DNA of 64,000 nt from Sphingomonas koreensis. GTDB lineage: Bacteria; Pseudomonadota; Alphaproteobacteria; Sphingomonadales; Sphingomonadaceae. The stretch is from contig RCZF01000001.1 of assembly GCA_006438735.1 (NCBI GenBank), positions 930,001 through 994,000 of the forward strand. The letters run 5' to 3'. The translations under genes were made by a program, and so were the position numbers. The notes under the pieces are model-generated. The model ran no database searches, was not told where the DNA came from, and was given only the letters and a program-made list of their open reading frames with translations. Positions 1-6,819 of the stretch are shown here, one piece after another (position 1 is the stretch's first letter; each line of letters starts with the position of its first letter).

Positions 1-90
1 CGCGACATCGACCGCCGGCTCGCCGACATCGAGCTGATGTACACCAGCCGCAACACGCGGCTCGCCGACGAGATCGACAGCCTGCGCTGA
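1..90 (+). CDS. C-terminal fragment of a probable PspC-like membrane protein
   Basis: Only the last 29 codons are inside the window, in frame 1 and ending in TGA at 88-90. The tail contains the pieces RRLADIE, TSRNTRL and EIDSLR, an amphipathic pattern that resembles the C-terminal helix of phage-shock protein PspC. It also resembles the C-terminal helices of the six small proteins that follow. A PspC would fit directly upstream of PspB-like genes, but the diagnostic PspC transmembrane domain is outside the window, so the name is an inference. Confidence 0.5.
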   Translation, partial: RDIDRRLADIELMYTSRNTRLADEIDSLR

Positions 91-118
91 AATCGCGGGG
101 GCGAAAGGGAGGAATACA

Positions 119-493
119 ATGGACAGTGGACAAATCTTCGTCCTGGCGATCATCGCGATCTCGACCATCGGCGGCATCGTCTCGATGAAGATCCGCGCGC
201 AGCACGGCTATCCGATCGACGATCGCCACGGCCGCCGCGCGATGCGCCGCGGGCGCCATCCGATCGGCATGATGATGAACGGCATGTTCGGCGGCTATGG
301 GCGCTACGATCGCGACGACGATCAACATGATCCCGCCGCGAGCCGCAAGATCGAGTTGCTGTCGAGCGAGAACGAACGGCTGACCGGCCAGATCGGCCGG
401 CTCGAGGAGCGGCTGCGCGTGCTCGAACGCATCGCCACCGATCCCGCCGAGCGCACCGCGCGCGAAATCGATGCGCTGCGCGACCGCGATTGA
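119..493 (+). CDS. PspB-like small membrane-anchored coiled-coil protein, copy 1
   Basis: This 124-residue protein has one N-terminal membrane segment (about residues 5-22). A basic, glycine- and methionine-rich linker follows, and then a C-terminal coiled coil (about 75-124) with the motif RLRVLERIATD and the ending EIDALRD. PspB, an inner-membrane partner in the phage-shock response, has the same plan (one TM, then a helix with an ERIxxLE pattern) but is only about 75 residues. It is the longest of six tandem relatives, owing to the linker. A GGGAGG ribosome site precedes the ATG. The architecture is certain; the PspB-type function is inferred from it and from the PspC-like tail upstream. 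Confidence 0.75.
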   Translation: MDSGQIFVLAIIAISTIGGIVSMKIRAQHGYPIDDRHGRRAMRRGRHPIGMMMNGMFGGYGRYDRDDDQHDPAASRKIELLSSENERLTGQIGRLEERLRVLERIATDPAERTAREIDALRDRD

Positions 494-505
494 GGGAGAC
501 GACAC

Positions 506-772
506 ATGCCACCTGAAATCGCTTTCTTCTTCGGCCTGGTGTTCGGCGTCGTCGCCACACTGATCCTGCAATGGATGGGCCGCCGCAAGGTCCGCAAGGC
601 GCTCGCCGAACTGAGCGCCGGCACCGCCGCCCGCTTCGACCGCGAAAAGGAGCAGCAGTCGCTGCAGATCGATTATCTCAAGGATCGCCTCGCGGTGCTC
701 GAACGCATCACGATCGATCCCGGCCACCGCACCGCGCGCGAGATCGATGCGCTGCGCGACGTGACCAACTGA
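506..772 (+). CDS. PspB-like small membrane-anchored coiled-coil protein, copy 2
   Basis: An 88-residue protein with a hydrophobic N-terminal segment (about residues 5-22, rich in Phe, Val and Leu). An RRK basic boundary and a long helix follow, ending in RLAVLERITID and REIDALRD. The C-terminal third is nearly the same as in copy 1, so the two are paralogues by duplication. The spacer from copy 1 is 12 nt and carries its own GGGAG ribosome site. It probably sits in the inner membrane with the helix in the cytoplasm. No catalytic motif is visible, so a structural or signalling role such as PspA or PspC binding is the reasonable guess. Confidence 0.75.
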   Translation: MPPEIAFFFGLVFGVVATLILQWMGRRKVRKALAELSAGTAARFDREKEQQSLQIDYLKDRLAVLERITIDPGHRTAREIDALRDVTN

Positions 773-784
773 GGAGCCGAAGCA

Positions 785-1105
785 ATGGACGCAGCAGAAA
801 TCCTCATGCGGGTCGGCCCGTTGATCGTGATGGTCACACTTATCGGCGTCGTCGGCTGGATGTTCACCACCTGGCTCCGCATCAAGAACGGCTATCCGCT
901 CGACGGCGCCTGGGGCCAGGCAATCTATCCCAAGGCGACCAATGAAACGACCGAGCGCGTCAAGCTGCTCAGCCAGGAAAACGCCCAGCTGCGCGCCGAG
1001 ATCGGCTCGATCAAAGATCGGCTCGCCAATGTCGAGCGGATCGTCACCGACAGCGGCACGCTGCTCGATCAGCAGATCGAGCGGCTGCGCGGCCCGGCCA
1101 AATAA
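785..1105 (+). CDS. PspB-like small membrane-anchored coiled-coil protein, copy 3
   Basis: A 106-residue protein with an N-terminal membrane segment at about residues 9-28. A short linker contains IKNGYPLDG, which matches the AQHGYPIDD stretch of copy 1 in position and pattern. The C-terminal coiled coil carries RLANVERIVTD and QIERLRG. Again the gap to the preceding gene is exactly 12 nt, with a GGAG ribosome site. The shared linker motif links copies 1 and 3 more closely than the others. Function is unknown beyond the PspB-like layout. Confidence 0.72.
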   Translation: MDAAEILMRVGPLIVMVTLIGVVGWMFTTWLRIKNGYPLDGAWGQAIYPKATNETTERVKLLSQENAQLRAEIGSIKDRLANVERIVTDSGTLLDQQIERLRGPAK

Positions 1106-1117
1106 GGAAACGACAGT

Positions 1118-1381
1118 ATGGACCCGCTCATCATCCCGGTCATCGCGCTGTGCATCCCGATCGTCGCGCTGATCGGCTCGCTGATCGTCAAGCCGTGGCT
1201 CGCCCACCGCGAGAAGCAGATGGAGATCGAATCGCGCATGGTCGCGGAAAAAGCCGCGCAATATGCGGCCCAGACAGAGCGGCTCGAACAACGCGTTCGC
1301 GTGCTGGAGCGGATCGCCACCGACAAGGGGGTCGATGTGTCGGACGAAATCGATCGACTGCGCGATACGCCGCTCAATTGA
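1118..1381 (+). CDS. PspB-like small membrane-anchored coiled-coil protein, copy 4
   Basis: An 87-residue protein. The N-terminal hydrophobic segment (about residues 3-24) has two prolines, and a charged KPWLAHREKQ boundary follows. The coiled coil has RVRVLERIATD and DEIDRLRD. The gap to copy 3 is 12 nt, beginning with GGAAACG. Among the six it is closest to copies 1 and 2 in the RVLERIATD core. A cytoplasmic helix tethered to the inner membrane is the likely topology. The product is named by architecture only. Confidence 0.72.
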   Translation: MDPLIIPVIALCIPIVALIGSLIVKPWLAHREKQMEIESRMVAEKAAQYAAQTERLEQRVRVLERIATDKGVDVSDEIDRLRDTPLN

Positions 1382-1406
1382 GCCGCCAGGAATCAGGAGA
1401 CGGAAT

Positions 1407-1661
1407 GTGAACAGTGGTGAGTTGATGGTGGTCCTGATCGTGGCGATCGTGATCGTCGGCAGGATCATCCAGGCCAATATCCGCGCCGGCCATACGCGCA
1501 AAGGCGCGGATGACGCCGCCGAGACGGTGGAGAACCGCCAGCTTCGCGGCGAAGTACAGACGCTCAAGGAGCGCATCGCCGTGCTCGAACGGCTGGCGAC
1601 CGACGACAACAGCAGCGCCCGGCTCGATCGCGAGATCGAAAAACTGCGCGACCGTAGCTGA
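1407..1661 (+). CDS. PspB-like small membrane-anchored coiled-coil protein, copy 5 (GTG start)
   Basis: An 84-residue protein. The ATG at 1405 runs straight into TGA, so the overlapping GTG at 1407 is taken as the start; AGGAGA lies just upstream. The membrane segment is at about residues 6-20 (rich in Val and Ile), followed by a basic stretch. The coiled coil contains RIAVLERLATD and ends EIEKLRD, with a two- to three-residue insertion relative to copies 1-4. The gap of 25 nt to copy 4 is the only long one in the run. Same inferred role as its neighbours. Confidence 0.68.
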   Translation: MNSGELMVVLIVAIVIVGRIIQANIRAGHTRKGADDAAETVENRQLRGEVQTLKERIAVLERLATDDNSSARLDREIEKLRDRS

Positions 1662-1674
1662 AAGGAACCATGTC

Positions 1675-1914
1675 ATGATGGACCCGAGCTTCTACCTCAC
1701 CATCGCCGCGGCCGCGCTCGGCGGCCTCACCATCGTCGTCTATGCGACGCTCACCGGCTGGCGCGGCTGGCTCCAGCTCAAGCAGCAGGAGCTCGATCGC
1801 CACGGCGAGCCGCGCGATCACCCCGTGCCCAATGCCACCGCGCGGATCGAGATCGCCGATCTCAAGGAACGCATCCGCAAGCTCGAGGCGATCGCCGCCG
1901 GGGTGGACCTGTAA
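1675..1914 (+). CDS. PspB-like small membrane-anchored coiled-coil protein, copy 6, with shortened tail
   Basis: A 79-residue protein with a membrane segment at about residues 6-27 and a helix ending RIRKLEAIAAGVDL. It keeps the KERIRKLE core but has lost the final IDxLRD segment that all other copies share. An ATG at 1670 is followed at once by TGA, so ATG 1675 is used (1678 is also possible), with GGAA upstream. It ends the array; sufE follows 25 nt later on the same strand and may be read through. Confidence 0.66.
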   Translation: MMDPSFYLTIAAAALGGLTIVVYATLTGWRGWLQLKQQELDRHGEPRDHPVPNATARIEIADLKERIRKLEAIAAGVDL

Positions 1915-1939
1915 GGCCCGCCCCTGCTAGCGGCGGCGC

Positions 1940-2350
1940 ATGACCCGCCTCACCGATCTGCAGGACGAATATGATTTCCTCGACGCCGACGATCGCTACC
2001 GCCTGCTGATCGATCTCGGCCGCGAGCTCGAGCCGATGCCCGAGCCGCTCAAGACCGACGCGACGCTGGTACGGGGCTGTTCGGCGTCGGTATGGGTCTA
2101 TCCCACCGTTCGCGACGACGGTGCGCTCCATTTCCTCGCCGATAGCAATGCTGCGATCACCAAGGGCATCATCGCGCTGGTGCTGCTGACGGTGCAGGAC
2201 CGGCAGCCAACGGCGATCATGGCGACCGATATCGATGCGGCGCTGGCGCCGTTCGATCTCAAGAACCAGCTCAGTTCGAACCGGACGCAAGGCATTCCCA
2301 ACATGATCGCGCTGATCCGATCGACCGCGGAGCGCTACGCGGCGGCATAA
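1940..2350 (+). CDS. sufE: SufE family iron-sulfur cluster assembly protein
   Basis: A 136-residue protein matching SufE in length and layout. SufE proteins accept sulfur from the cysteine desulfurase SufS as a persulfide on one cysteine and stimulate the desulfurase. Here that cysteine is Cys47, in the loop VRGCSASVW, as expected for the family, and the C-terminal part has the helical SNRTQGIPNM region. It is cytoplasmic. No suf operon surrounds it, although two group II-like desulfurases lie about 17 kb away and could be partners. The name is firm at family level. Confidence 0.88.
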   Translation: MTRLTDLQDEYDFLDADDRYRLLIDLGRELEPMPEPLKTDATLVRGCSASVWVYPTVRDDGALHFLADSNAAITKGIIALVLLTVQDRQPTAIMATDIDAALAPFDLKNQLSSNRTQGIPNMIALIRSTAERYAAA

Positions 2351-2418
2351 AAGCGCCTGACTTGTGGTGGTTGCGCTTCAGGCATAAGCTCGCCTCTGGA
2401 TACAGGGGGAGAAGCACC

Positions 2419-2823
2419 ATGCGTTACCTGCCGATCATCGCCGCCGCGCTCGTTGTGTCGCCATTGGCCGCCGCCGCGCCTACCGCGCCGACCTACCTGC
2501 TGGCGATGACGCTGCATGACGGCGACCGCGTCGTCGGATCGCCGCACCTGACGGTCAGCGCCGGCCAGCCCGCCAAGATCGAAATCGGCGACGCCGCCGG
2601 CAACCACGTCAGCATGAGTGTGACGACTGCGCCCAAGACAGCGACGAAAGTCAGCGTCGCTTCGACGATCGACGTCACTTCGATCGCGAACGGCCATCAC
2701 AGCGTCAGCCCGAAGCTCGTCGTCGGGCTCGATCAGCCCTCGGTGATCGAGTTCGGCGCGGAAGGCCCGACGGACAAGCAGTTCAGGGTGGATTTCAAGG
2801 TGACGCCAACTTCGGTAAGCTGA
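2419..2823 (+). CDS. Small secreted protein of unknown function
   Basis: A 134-residue protein that starts at ATG 2419 behind a GGGGGAGAAG ribosome site. The first about 20 residues form a signal peptide (MRY, a hydrophobic core, then AAAAPTAP), so the mature protein of about 115 residues should be periplasmic or secreted. It is rich in Thr, Val and Ser and looks like an all-beta domain; it has no cysteines and no recognisable motif. Between sufE and the start there is a short hairpin-forming stretch (about 2353-2384). I do not recognise the family. Confidence 0.6.
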   Translation: MRYLPIIAAALVVSPLAAAAPTAPTYLLAMTLHDGDRVVGSPHLTVSAGQPAKIEIGDAAGNHVSMSVTTAPKTATKVSVASTIDVTSIANGHHSVSPKLVVGLDQPSVIEFGAEGPTDKQFRVDFKVTPTSVS

Positions 2824-2842
2824 TCGCGCGCGCTCTCTCGCC

Positions 2843-2935
2843 GTCACCCCGGACTTGTTCCGGGGTCCACCGTGCCGACTAGCCGAGGTTCATAGCCGAC
2901 GGTGTGGATGCCGACCCAAGCCGGGCACTGCGCGA
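2843..2935. repeat. Dispersed palindromic repeat, family A
   Basis: The stem CCCCGGA / TCCGGGG (2847-2853 and 2859-2865) is followed by GTCCAC and, after a spacer, by GTGGATGCCG with a second, decayed hairpin. The same architecture recurs at 18488 and 19727. It fills most of the gap between two convergent genes. Confidence 0.7.
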
Positions 2936-2944
2936 GTCTGCGTC

Positions 2945-3481
2945 TTAAGCCGGCTTCCACTGGCGTGCATCCTCGGCCACACGTAACACGTCATAAGCCG
3001 CCTGAATCGCCTGGAATCGCGTCGCGGCTTCAGCGTCGCCGGGGCGGACATCGGGGTGGTTGACCTTGGCCATCCGCCGCCATGCCGCGCGCACCGCGTC
3101 GAAATCGGCGTCGGGCTCGAGCTCGAGCACGTCGAGCGCCCGCATTTCGTCGCGTGATCGGCTGCCGTCGCCCGGCCCTGCCCAGCTATTGTGCTTCGAT
3201 TCGCTGTATCCCGAGGAATCGCGCCGCTCATCAGCCTCGCGCTGCTTGGCGTCCTCGTCGCTCAGCCCCTCGAAATAATTCCAGTTGCGATTGTATTCCG
3301 CGGCATGCGCGCCGCAGAAATACCAGCGCTCGCTGCCGTTGGGGGTTTTGGGCGCGGGGCAGTTGCCGGGCTCGGTGCAGCCGTGTCGATCGCACAGCCG
3401 GACCTTCACGGCCTCGCGATCGGCGCCATAGCCGCGCCAGCGGGGAAAGCCCCAGTCGGTTGATCGGGAGGAACGTGGCAT
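2945..3481 (-). CDS. J-domain (DnaJ-like) co-chaperone protein
   Basis: A 178-residue protein from the ATG at 3481. The N-terminal part has several Cys and His residues (CDRHGC, CPAP, YFCGAHA), probably a small zinc-binding region. The C-terminal 60 residues are a J domain with the invariant HPD in KVNHPDVRPGD, which stimulates ATP hydrolysis by a DnaK-type Hsp70. J domain at the C-terminus with an N-terminal Cys-rich part is a layout seen in alphaproteobacterial DnaJ-family proteins. A possible promoter (TTGCGC-N16-TATGTC) ends only about 8 nt before the ATG, so the transcript may be nearly leaderless. The client is unknown. Confidence 0.82.
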   Translation of the reverse strand: MPRSSRSTDWGFPRWRGYGADREAVKVRLCDRHGCTEPGNCPAPKTPNGSERWYFCGAHAAEYNRNWNYFEGLSDEDAKQREADERRDSSGYSESKHNSWAGPGDGSRSRDEMRALDVLELEPDADFDAVRAAWRRMAKVNHPDVRPGDAEAATRFQAIQAAYDVLRVAEDARQWKPA

Positions 3482-3529
3482 CGCTTCCCGACATAGGCGA
3501 ACCGCCGGGCAGCGCAAGCGCGGGCGTGA

Positions 3530-5515
3530 TCAGCCGCGCGGCATGCCCCCCATCAGGAATTTCACATTCTGCACGCTGCCGCTGCAGCCCAGCCCGCCAT
3601 CCGGCCGATAACTCTTCGCAAAGCGCGCGCCGTCCAACACATTCGCGCCGGCCTTGGTGAACACGAACGGTGGATAGGAGACGATCGCACGGACGTTTTG
3701 CGATTTGCCGTCGGCGGTCACGTCGAACTGTAGCTGGGTCCATCCTTCGAAGCCCCAGCGCGTCGCTTCTTTCGGGAAATCGTCGGTCCCGACGTTGGAA
3801 GCGACCAGTCGCGGCGGCGCATCGAGCAACGCGCATTGATCGGCCGCAAGCCCGGAGCGATCGAACGCGGCGCGCGCCTGATCGAGCTTGCCATTGCCGG
3901 CCTCGATCGAAGCCAGCCGCACCAGCGCGCCGACCTTGAGCGGATCGGCGTTCGGTAGGCCCGAATCATCGGCCACTTGCTGGAGCAGCTGCGTCGCATC
4001 GTCCTCGTGATCCGCCCGCAATCGATCGGCGAGGAGCATGCGGATCGCAGCGCGCGCTTGCGGATCTTGCGCGTAGAACGGATCGACGAGCCGCGCCCGG
4101 ACGATCCGCACATAACGATCGCCGCGCCACGCCTCCGCTTCGCCCGTCTCCCACACCAGCCGTTCGGCGGCGAGCCGGGCAACCGCCGGCGCGCCGTTGG
4201 CGGTGAGGATCGCGACCGCGCGCGTGGCGAGCGACTGCGTCTCCTCGCGGCCGCTTACCGCATTTTCGCCGATCGCGATCATCGTCGGCACCAGCAGCAG
4301 CGCATCCGGGCCATTGGCGGTCTGCTGTTCGGCCAGCCGCTCGCGCTCGATCGGCAGCGCGGCGACGTCGGAGCCGGTGATCGGCGGGGCCAGCGCAACG
4401 CCTTTCGAGGCCAGCCAGCCGCCGAGCTCCTGATCGAGAAACATCCCAATCGAGGGCCGCTCGAACGCCGTAGAACAGCGCAATTCGACGCGCGCGCTGT
4501 AGCGAAAGAAAGGCGGCATCGCCTTGAGCTGCTCCGGCCGCCACGACCAGTCGCGCGCCGCTCTTGCAAAGGCGAGCGCCGCCGCGCCGCCGCCCGCCGC
4601 GTAGATCGGCGTGCTGTCGATCACGCGGCCGTCATCGCCCACCTTGAAGGAGATCACCGCAGCGTCATCGGGCTTCAACTGATCGTCGCCGCCGCAATAA
4701 GGCGGCTTCATCACCAGCCCCGGGTCGAACGAGCCGGTCGGCAACCGGCCCGCGCCGGTATAGGCCATATATTCGCGCGCGCTGTCCGCCTTGCCCTCGA
4801 GCAGCAGCGCTATGGCGGTGTCGGATCGGGCATCGGCGTCGTTGAGATCGGTTTGTGCTGTCAGCCCGCCGAGATCGCTGACCGCGATCTGATCGAAGGC
4901 GGCGGCGTCGGCAAAGCGGCCCTTGGCCATCAGCCATTGCCCGCGCAGCCGGGCGAAGATCGCCTTGATGCCGCGATCGACCTTGCGAGGCGCGATCAGC
5001 GCGTCGGCCTGATCGAGCTGCGGGCCGACGAGATCGGGGTTGGTGAAGATTTCGGTCTGGATGAGGCCGCGCAGCACCGCCAGCGTGTCGGTCGGGTCCG
5101 TCGCCAGCGGCAGCGCCGTGCGGTAAAATTCCGCCGCGCCGGCATAATCCAGCGACGATTCGGCGACGTTGCCGAGATTGCGATAAGCCTGCATGCGATC
5201 GCCATCCAGCGAGTGGTCGCTCCCCGGCAGATCGACCAGCCCGGCGCGCGCGGCCGCTATCGCGGCGTCTTTCTGGCCGAGATCGAACAGCACCTCGCTC
5301 TTGCGCACCAGCACGATGGCATGGTTGCGCTTGCTGGCCGCGACGCGGGATTCGAGCGCCTGCCAGGCGGCGAGCGCGGACGCCTTGTCCGGCCCGTTGC
5401 TGAGCGCCGTCGCCCGTTCGAAATCCTGCTGGACGGTCGTCGCCGGCTGCTGCGCCGACACCGCCGCCGTGCTGGCGAGCAGGACCGTTGCGCTCGCTAA
5501 AATCTTGCCCCGCAT
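3530..5515 (-). CDS. Large secreted TPR-containing protein with two TonB-C-like domains
   Basis: A 661-residue protein with a signal peptide ending near residue 21 (AVSAQQ). Residues of about 25-250 are helical, tetratricopeptide-like repeats. Two segments, about 275-350 and 570-655, have the beta pattern seen in TonB C-terminal domains (for example WTQLQFDVTADGKSQNVRAI and a similar VISFKVGDDGRVIDS). Cysteine pairs in both suggest disulfides. It probably works in the periplasm as a scaffold, perhaps binding outer-membrane partners, but no specific role can be assigned. Translation may be controlled: the Shine-Dalgarno sequence lies in a hairpin at 5521-5543. Confidence 0.75.
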   Translation of the reverse strand: MRGKILASATVLLASTAAVSAQQPATTVQQDFERATALSNGPDKASALAAWQALESRVAASKRNHAIVLVRKSEVLFDLGQKDAAIAAARAGLVDLPGSDHSLDGDRMQAYRNLGNVAESSLDYAGAAEFYRTALPLATDPTDTLAVLRGLIQTEIFTNPDLVGPQLDQADALIAPRKVDRGIKAIFARLRGQWLMAKGRFADAAAFDQIAVSDLGGLTAQTDLNDADARSDTAIALLLEGKADSAREYMAYTGAGRLPTGSFDPGLVMKPPYCGGDDQLKPDDAAVISFKVGDDGRVIDSTPIYAAGGGAAALAFARAARDWSWRPEQLKAMPPFFRYSARVELRCSTAFERPSIGMFLDQELGGWLASKGVALAPPITGSDVAALPIERERLAEQQTANGPDALLLVPTMIAIGENAVSGREETQSLATRAVAILTANGAPAVARLAAERLVWETGEAEAWRGDRYVRIVRARLVDPFYAQDPQARAAIRMLLADRLRADHEDDATQLLQQVADDSGLPNADPLKVGALVRLASIEAGNGKLDQARAAFDRSGLAADQCALLDAPPRLVASNVGTDDFPKEATRWGFEGWTQLQFDVTADGKSQNVRAIVSYPPFVFTKAGANVLDGARFAKSYRPDGGLGCSGSVQNVKFLMGGMPRG

Positions 5516-5520
5516 GTGCG

Positions 5521-5543
5521 ATCCCCTTTTGTTATAAGGGGAT
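5521..5543 (-). promoter_or_regulatory. Hairpin that buries the ribosome-binding site of the TPR protein gene
   Basis: On the minus strand ATCCCCTT (5543-5536) pairs perfectly with AAGGGGAT (5528-5521) across a 7-nt loop. The second arm contains the AAGGGGA Shine-Dalgarno sequence, about six bases before the ATG at 5515. The hairpin also lies 23 nt beyond the rnpB 3' end, so it could instead help to end or process that transcript; no U tract follows. Confidence 0.5.
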
Positions 5544-5565
5544 TATGTCGCGGGATCGGCAAAAG

Positions 5566-5932
5566 CGCCAGAGGGTCTATAAGCCGGGTTCTGTCCCCGC
5601 CCGAAGGCGATGGGCGACCATTCCTCTAGGCCCGCAGTCGCCTGCGGGCTCAAGCAACCAACCCGGGCGACGGGCCGGAACGAAGCCCCTATGCCGCCCC
5701 TATTCGGTCTTGCTCCCGGTGGGGTTTGCCGTGCCGGTCCTGTTACCAGGCCCGCGGTGCGCTCTTGCCGCACCCTTTCACCCTTGCCTGCCCGCTAACG
5801 GGCGTCGGCGGTCTGCTCTCTGTGGCACTTTCCCTGGGGTCACCCCCGCCGGGCGTTACCCGGCACCGTCGTTTCCGTGGAGCCCGGACTTTCCTCGCCG
5901 CTTGCGCGCCGCGGTCGCCCGACCCTCTGGCG
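5566..5932 (-). ncRNA. rnpB: RNase P RNA, bacterial class A
   Basis: Read on the minus strand, the sequence begins with the P1 arm GCCAGAGGGTC (near 5932) and ends with its complement GACCCTCTGGC (near 5566). Between them are the conserved blocks GAGGAAAGTCCGGGCTCC, CCGGGTAACGCCCGGCGG, GGGAAAGTGCCACAGAGA and, near the 3' end, AGAACCCGGCTTATAG. These are hallmark RNase P RNA motifs (P4 and J-regions). It is the catalytic RNA that trims tRNA 5' leaders. The length is about 367 nt. The ends are placed by P1 pairing and could be off by a few bases. Confidence 0.95.
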
Positions 5933-5966
5933 TGTCGGTGCTTAGCGCCGAGTTGGCGCTAAGGGA

Positions 5967-6050
5967 AGCCGCACCGGCCCGCTCCCCCACCCGGCCACCC
6001 AATGCGATTATCCTATGGGTGGCCGGGTGGGGGAGCGGGCCGGTGCGGCT
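5967..6050. repeat. Perfect 35-bp inverted repeat
   Basis: Positions 5967-6001 and 6016-6050 are exact reverse complements with a 14-nt loop. The arms are G+C-rich and include CCGCTCCCCCACCCGG. It lies between the 3' end of the amidase gene and the upstream side of rnpB, both on the minus strand. A second, smaller perfect hairpin (9-bp stem, 5941-5949 with 5955-5963) sits between it and rnpB. It could terminate the amidase transcript, but there is no T run. Confidence 0.85.
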
Positions 6051-6084
6051 CTTAACAGCGGTAGCTGCGCCGCAAAACAAACCC

Positions 6085-6774
6085 TCAATCATCCCCCTGC
6101 GGTTTGGGCAACAACAAAGCGAGCAGGATCATCCGCAGCTCGGCATCGATCTCGCCATCGACCAGCTCGGGGCGGAAGCGCCGCTGGAACGCCATGATCG
6201 CCGCCATCGGATCGGTGACGTCATAGCCGAAGCGCTCGAGCGCCATCAGGAAACCGCTCTCGCCCCAGCCCGGATCGACCAGATTCTTGGTCGGGCGCGG
6301 CAGCGCCAGCCGCCGGCGAGCCAGTTCGTGCCAGGGAAACAGCTCGCCGGGATCGCGCTTGCGCGCCGGCGCGATGTCCGAATGGCCGACGATGTTGCCG
6401 CGGGTGATCTCGTGGCGATCCTTGATCTCGGCGACCAGCCGCACGACGCTGGCGACCTGCGCATCGGGGAACGGGCGATAGCCCCATTCGTGGCCGGGAT
6501 TGACGATTTCGATCCCGACGCTCGCCGAATTGACGTCGCTCACGTCGCGCCAGTGCGATTTGCCCGCATGCCAGGCGCGGTGCGCTTCATCGACCAGCTT
6601 GAGCACCGTGCCATCCTCGTCGATGACATAATGCGCCGACACCTTGGCCGCGGGATCGCGAAGCCGCGCGATCGCCCCGGCGGCATCCTCCATGCCGGTA
6701 TAATGCAGCACGATCATCGAGATCGGCAGCGCGCGCGCGTCGAAATTGGGCGATGGCGCGTCGATCGGCTTCAT
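6085..6774 (-). CDS. N-acetylmuramoyl-L-alanine amidase (AmiD type, amidase_2)
   Basis: A 229-residue protein from ATG 6774 (a GTG one codon upstream is possible). Residues of about 15-165 form the zinc amidase_2 fold. Visible motifs are IVLHYTG (first zinc His), SAHYVIDEDG, WHAGKSHW and GHSDIAPARKRDPG (second zinc His and zinc Asp-type loop). The C-terminal about 55 residues look like a PG_binding_1 domain (FGYDVTDPMAAIMAFQRRF). It cleaves the bond between MurNAc and L-Ala of peptidoglycan, in muropeptide recycling. No signal peptide is evident, which points to a cytoplasmic (AmpD-like) or leaderless location. Confidence 0.88.
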   Translation of the reverse strand: MKPIDAPSPNFDARALPISMIVLHYTGMEDAAGAIARLRDPAAKVSAHYVIDEDGTVLKLVDEAHRAWHAGKSHWRDVSDVNSASVGIEIVNPGHEWGYRPFPDAQVASVVRLVAEIKDRHEITRGNIVGHSDIAPARKRDPGELFPWHELARRRLALPRPTKNLVDPGWGESGFLMALERFGYDVTDPMAAIMAFQRRFRPELVDGEIDAELRMILLALLLPKPQGDD

Positions 6775-6819
6775 CACTTATGCTTGAGCCGGCAACGGCG
6801 TGAAATCAACCGCCGGCGA

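Noticed and set aside
3977..5500. Long open frame on the plus strand opposite the TPR protein gene
   Set aside because: It is rich in Arg, Gly and His without domain structure, as expected for antisense frames in high-G+C DNA. The minus strand has a signal peptide and a sensible protein. The same applies to long antisense frames over cheA (10113-11750), dnaX (17215-18342), the amidotransferase (30922-32370), the Wzz-like gene (40726-42264) and the oxidoreductase (49690-50925).
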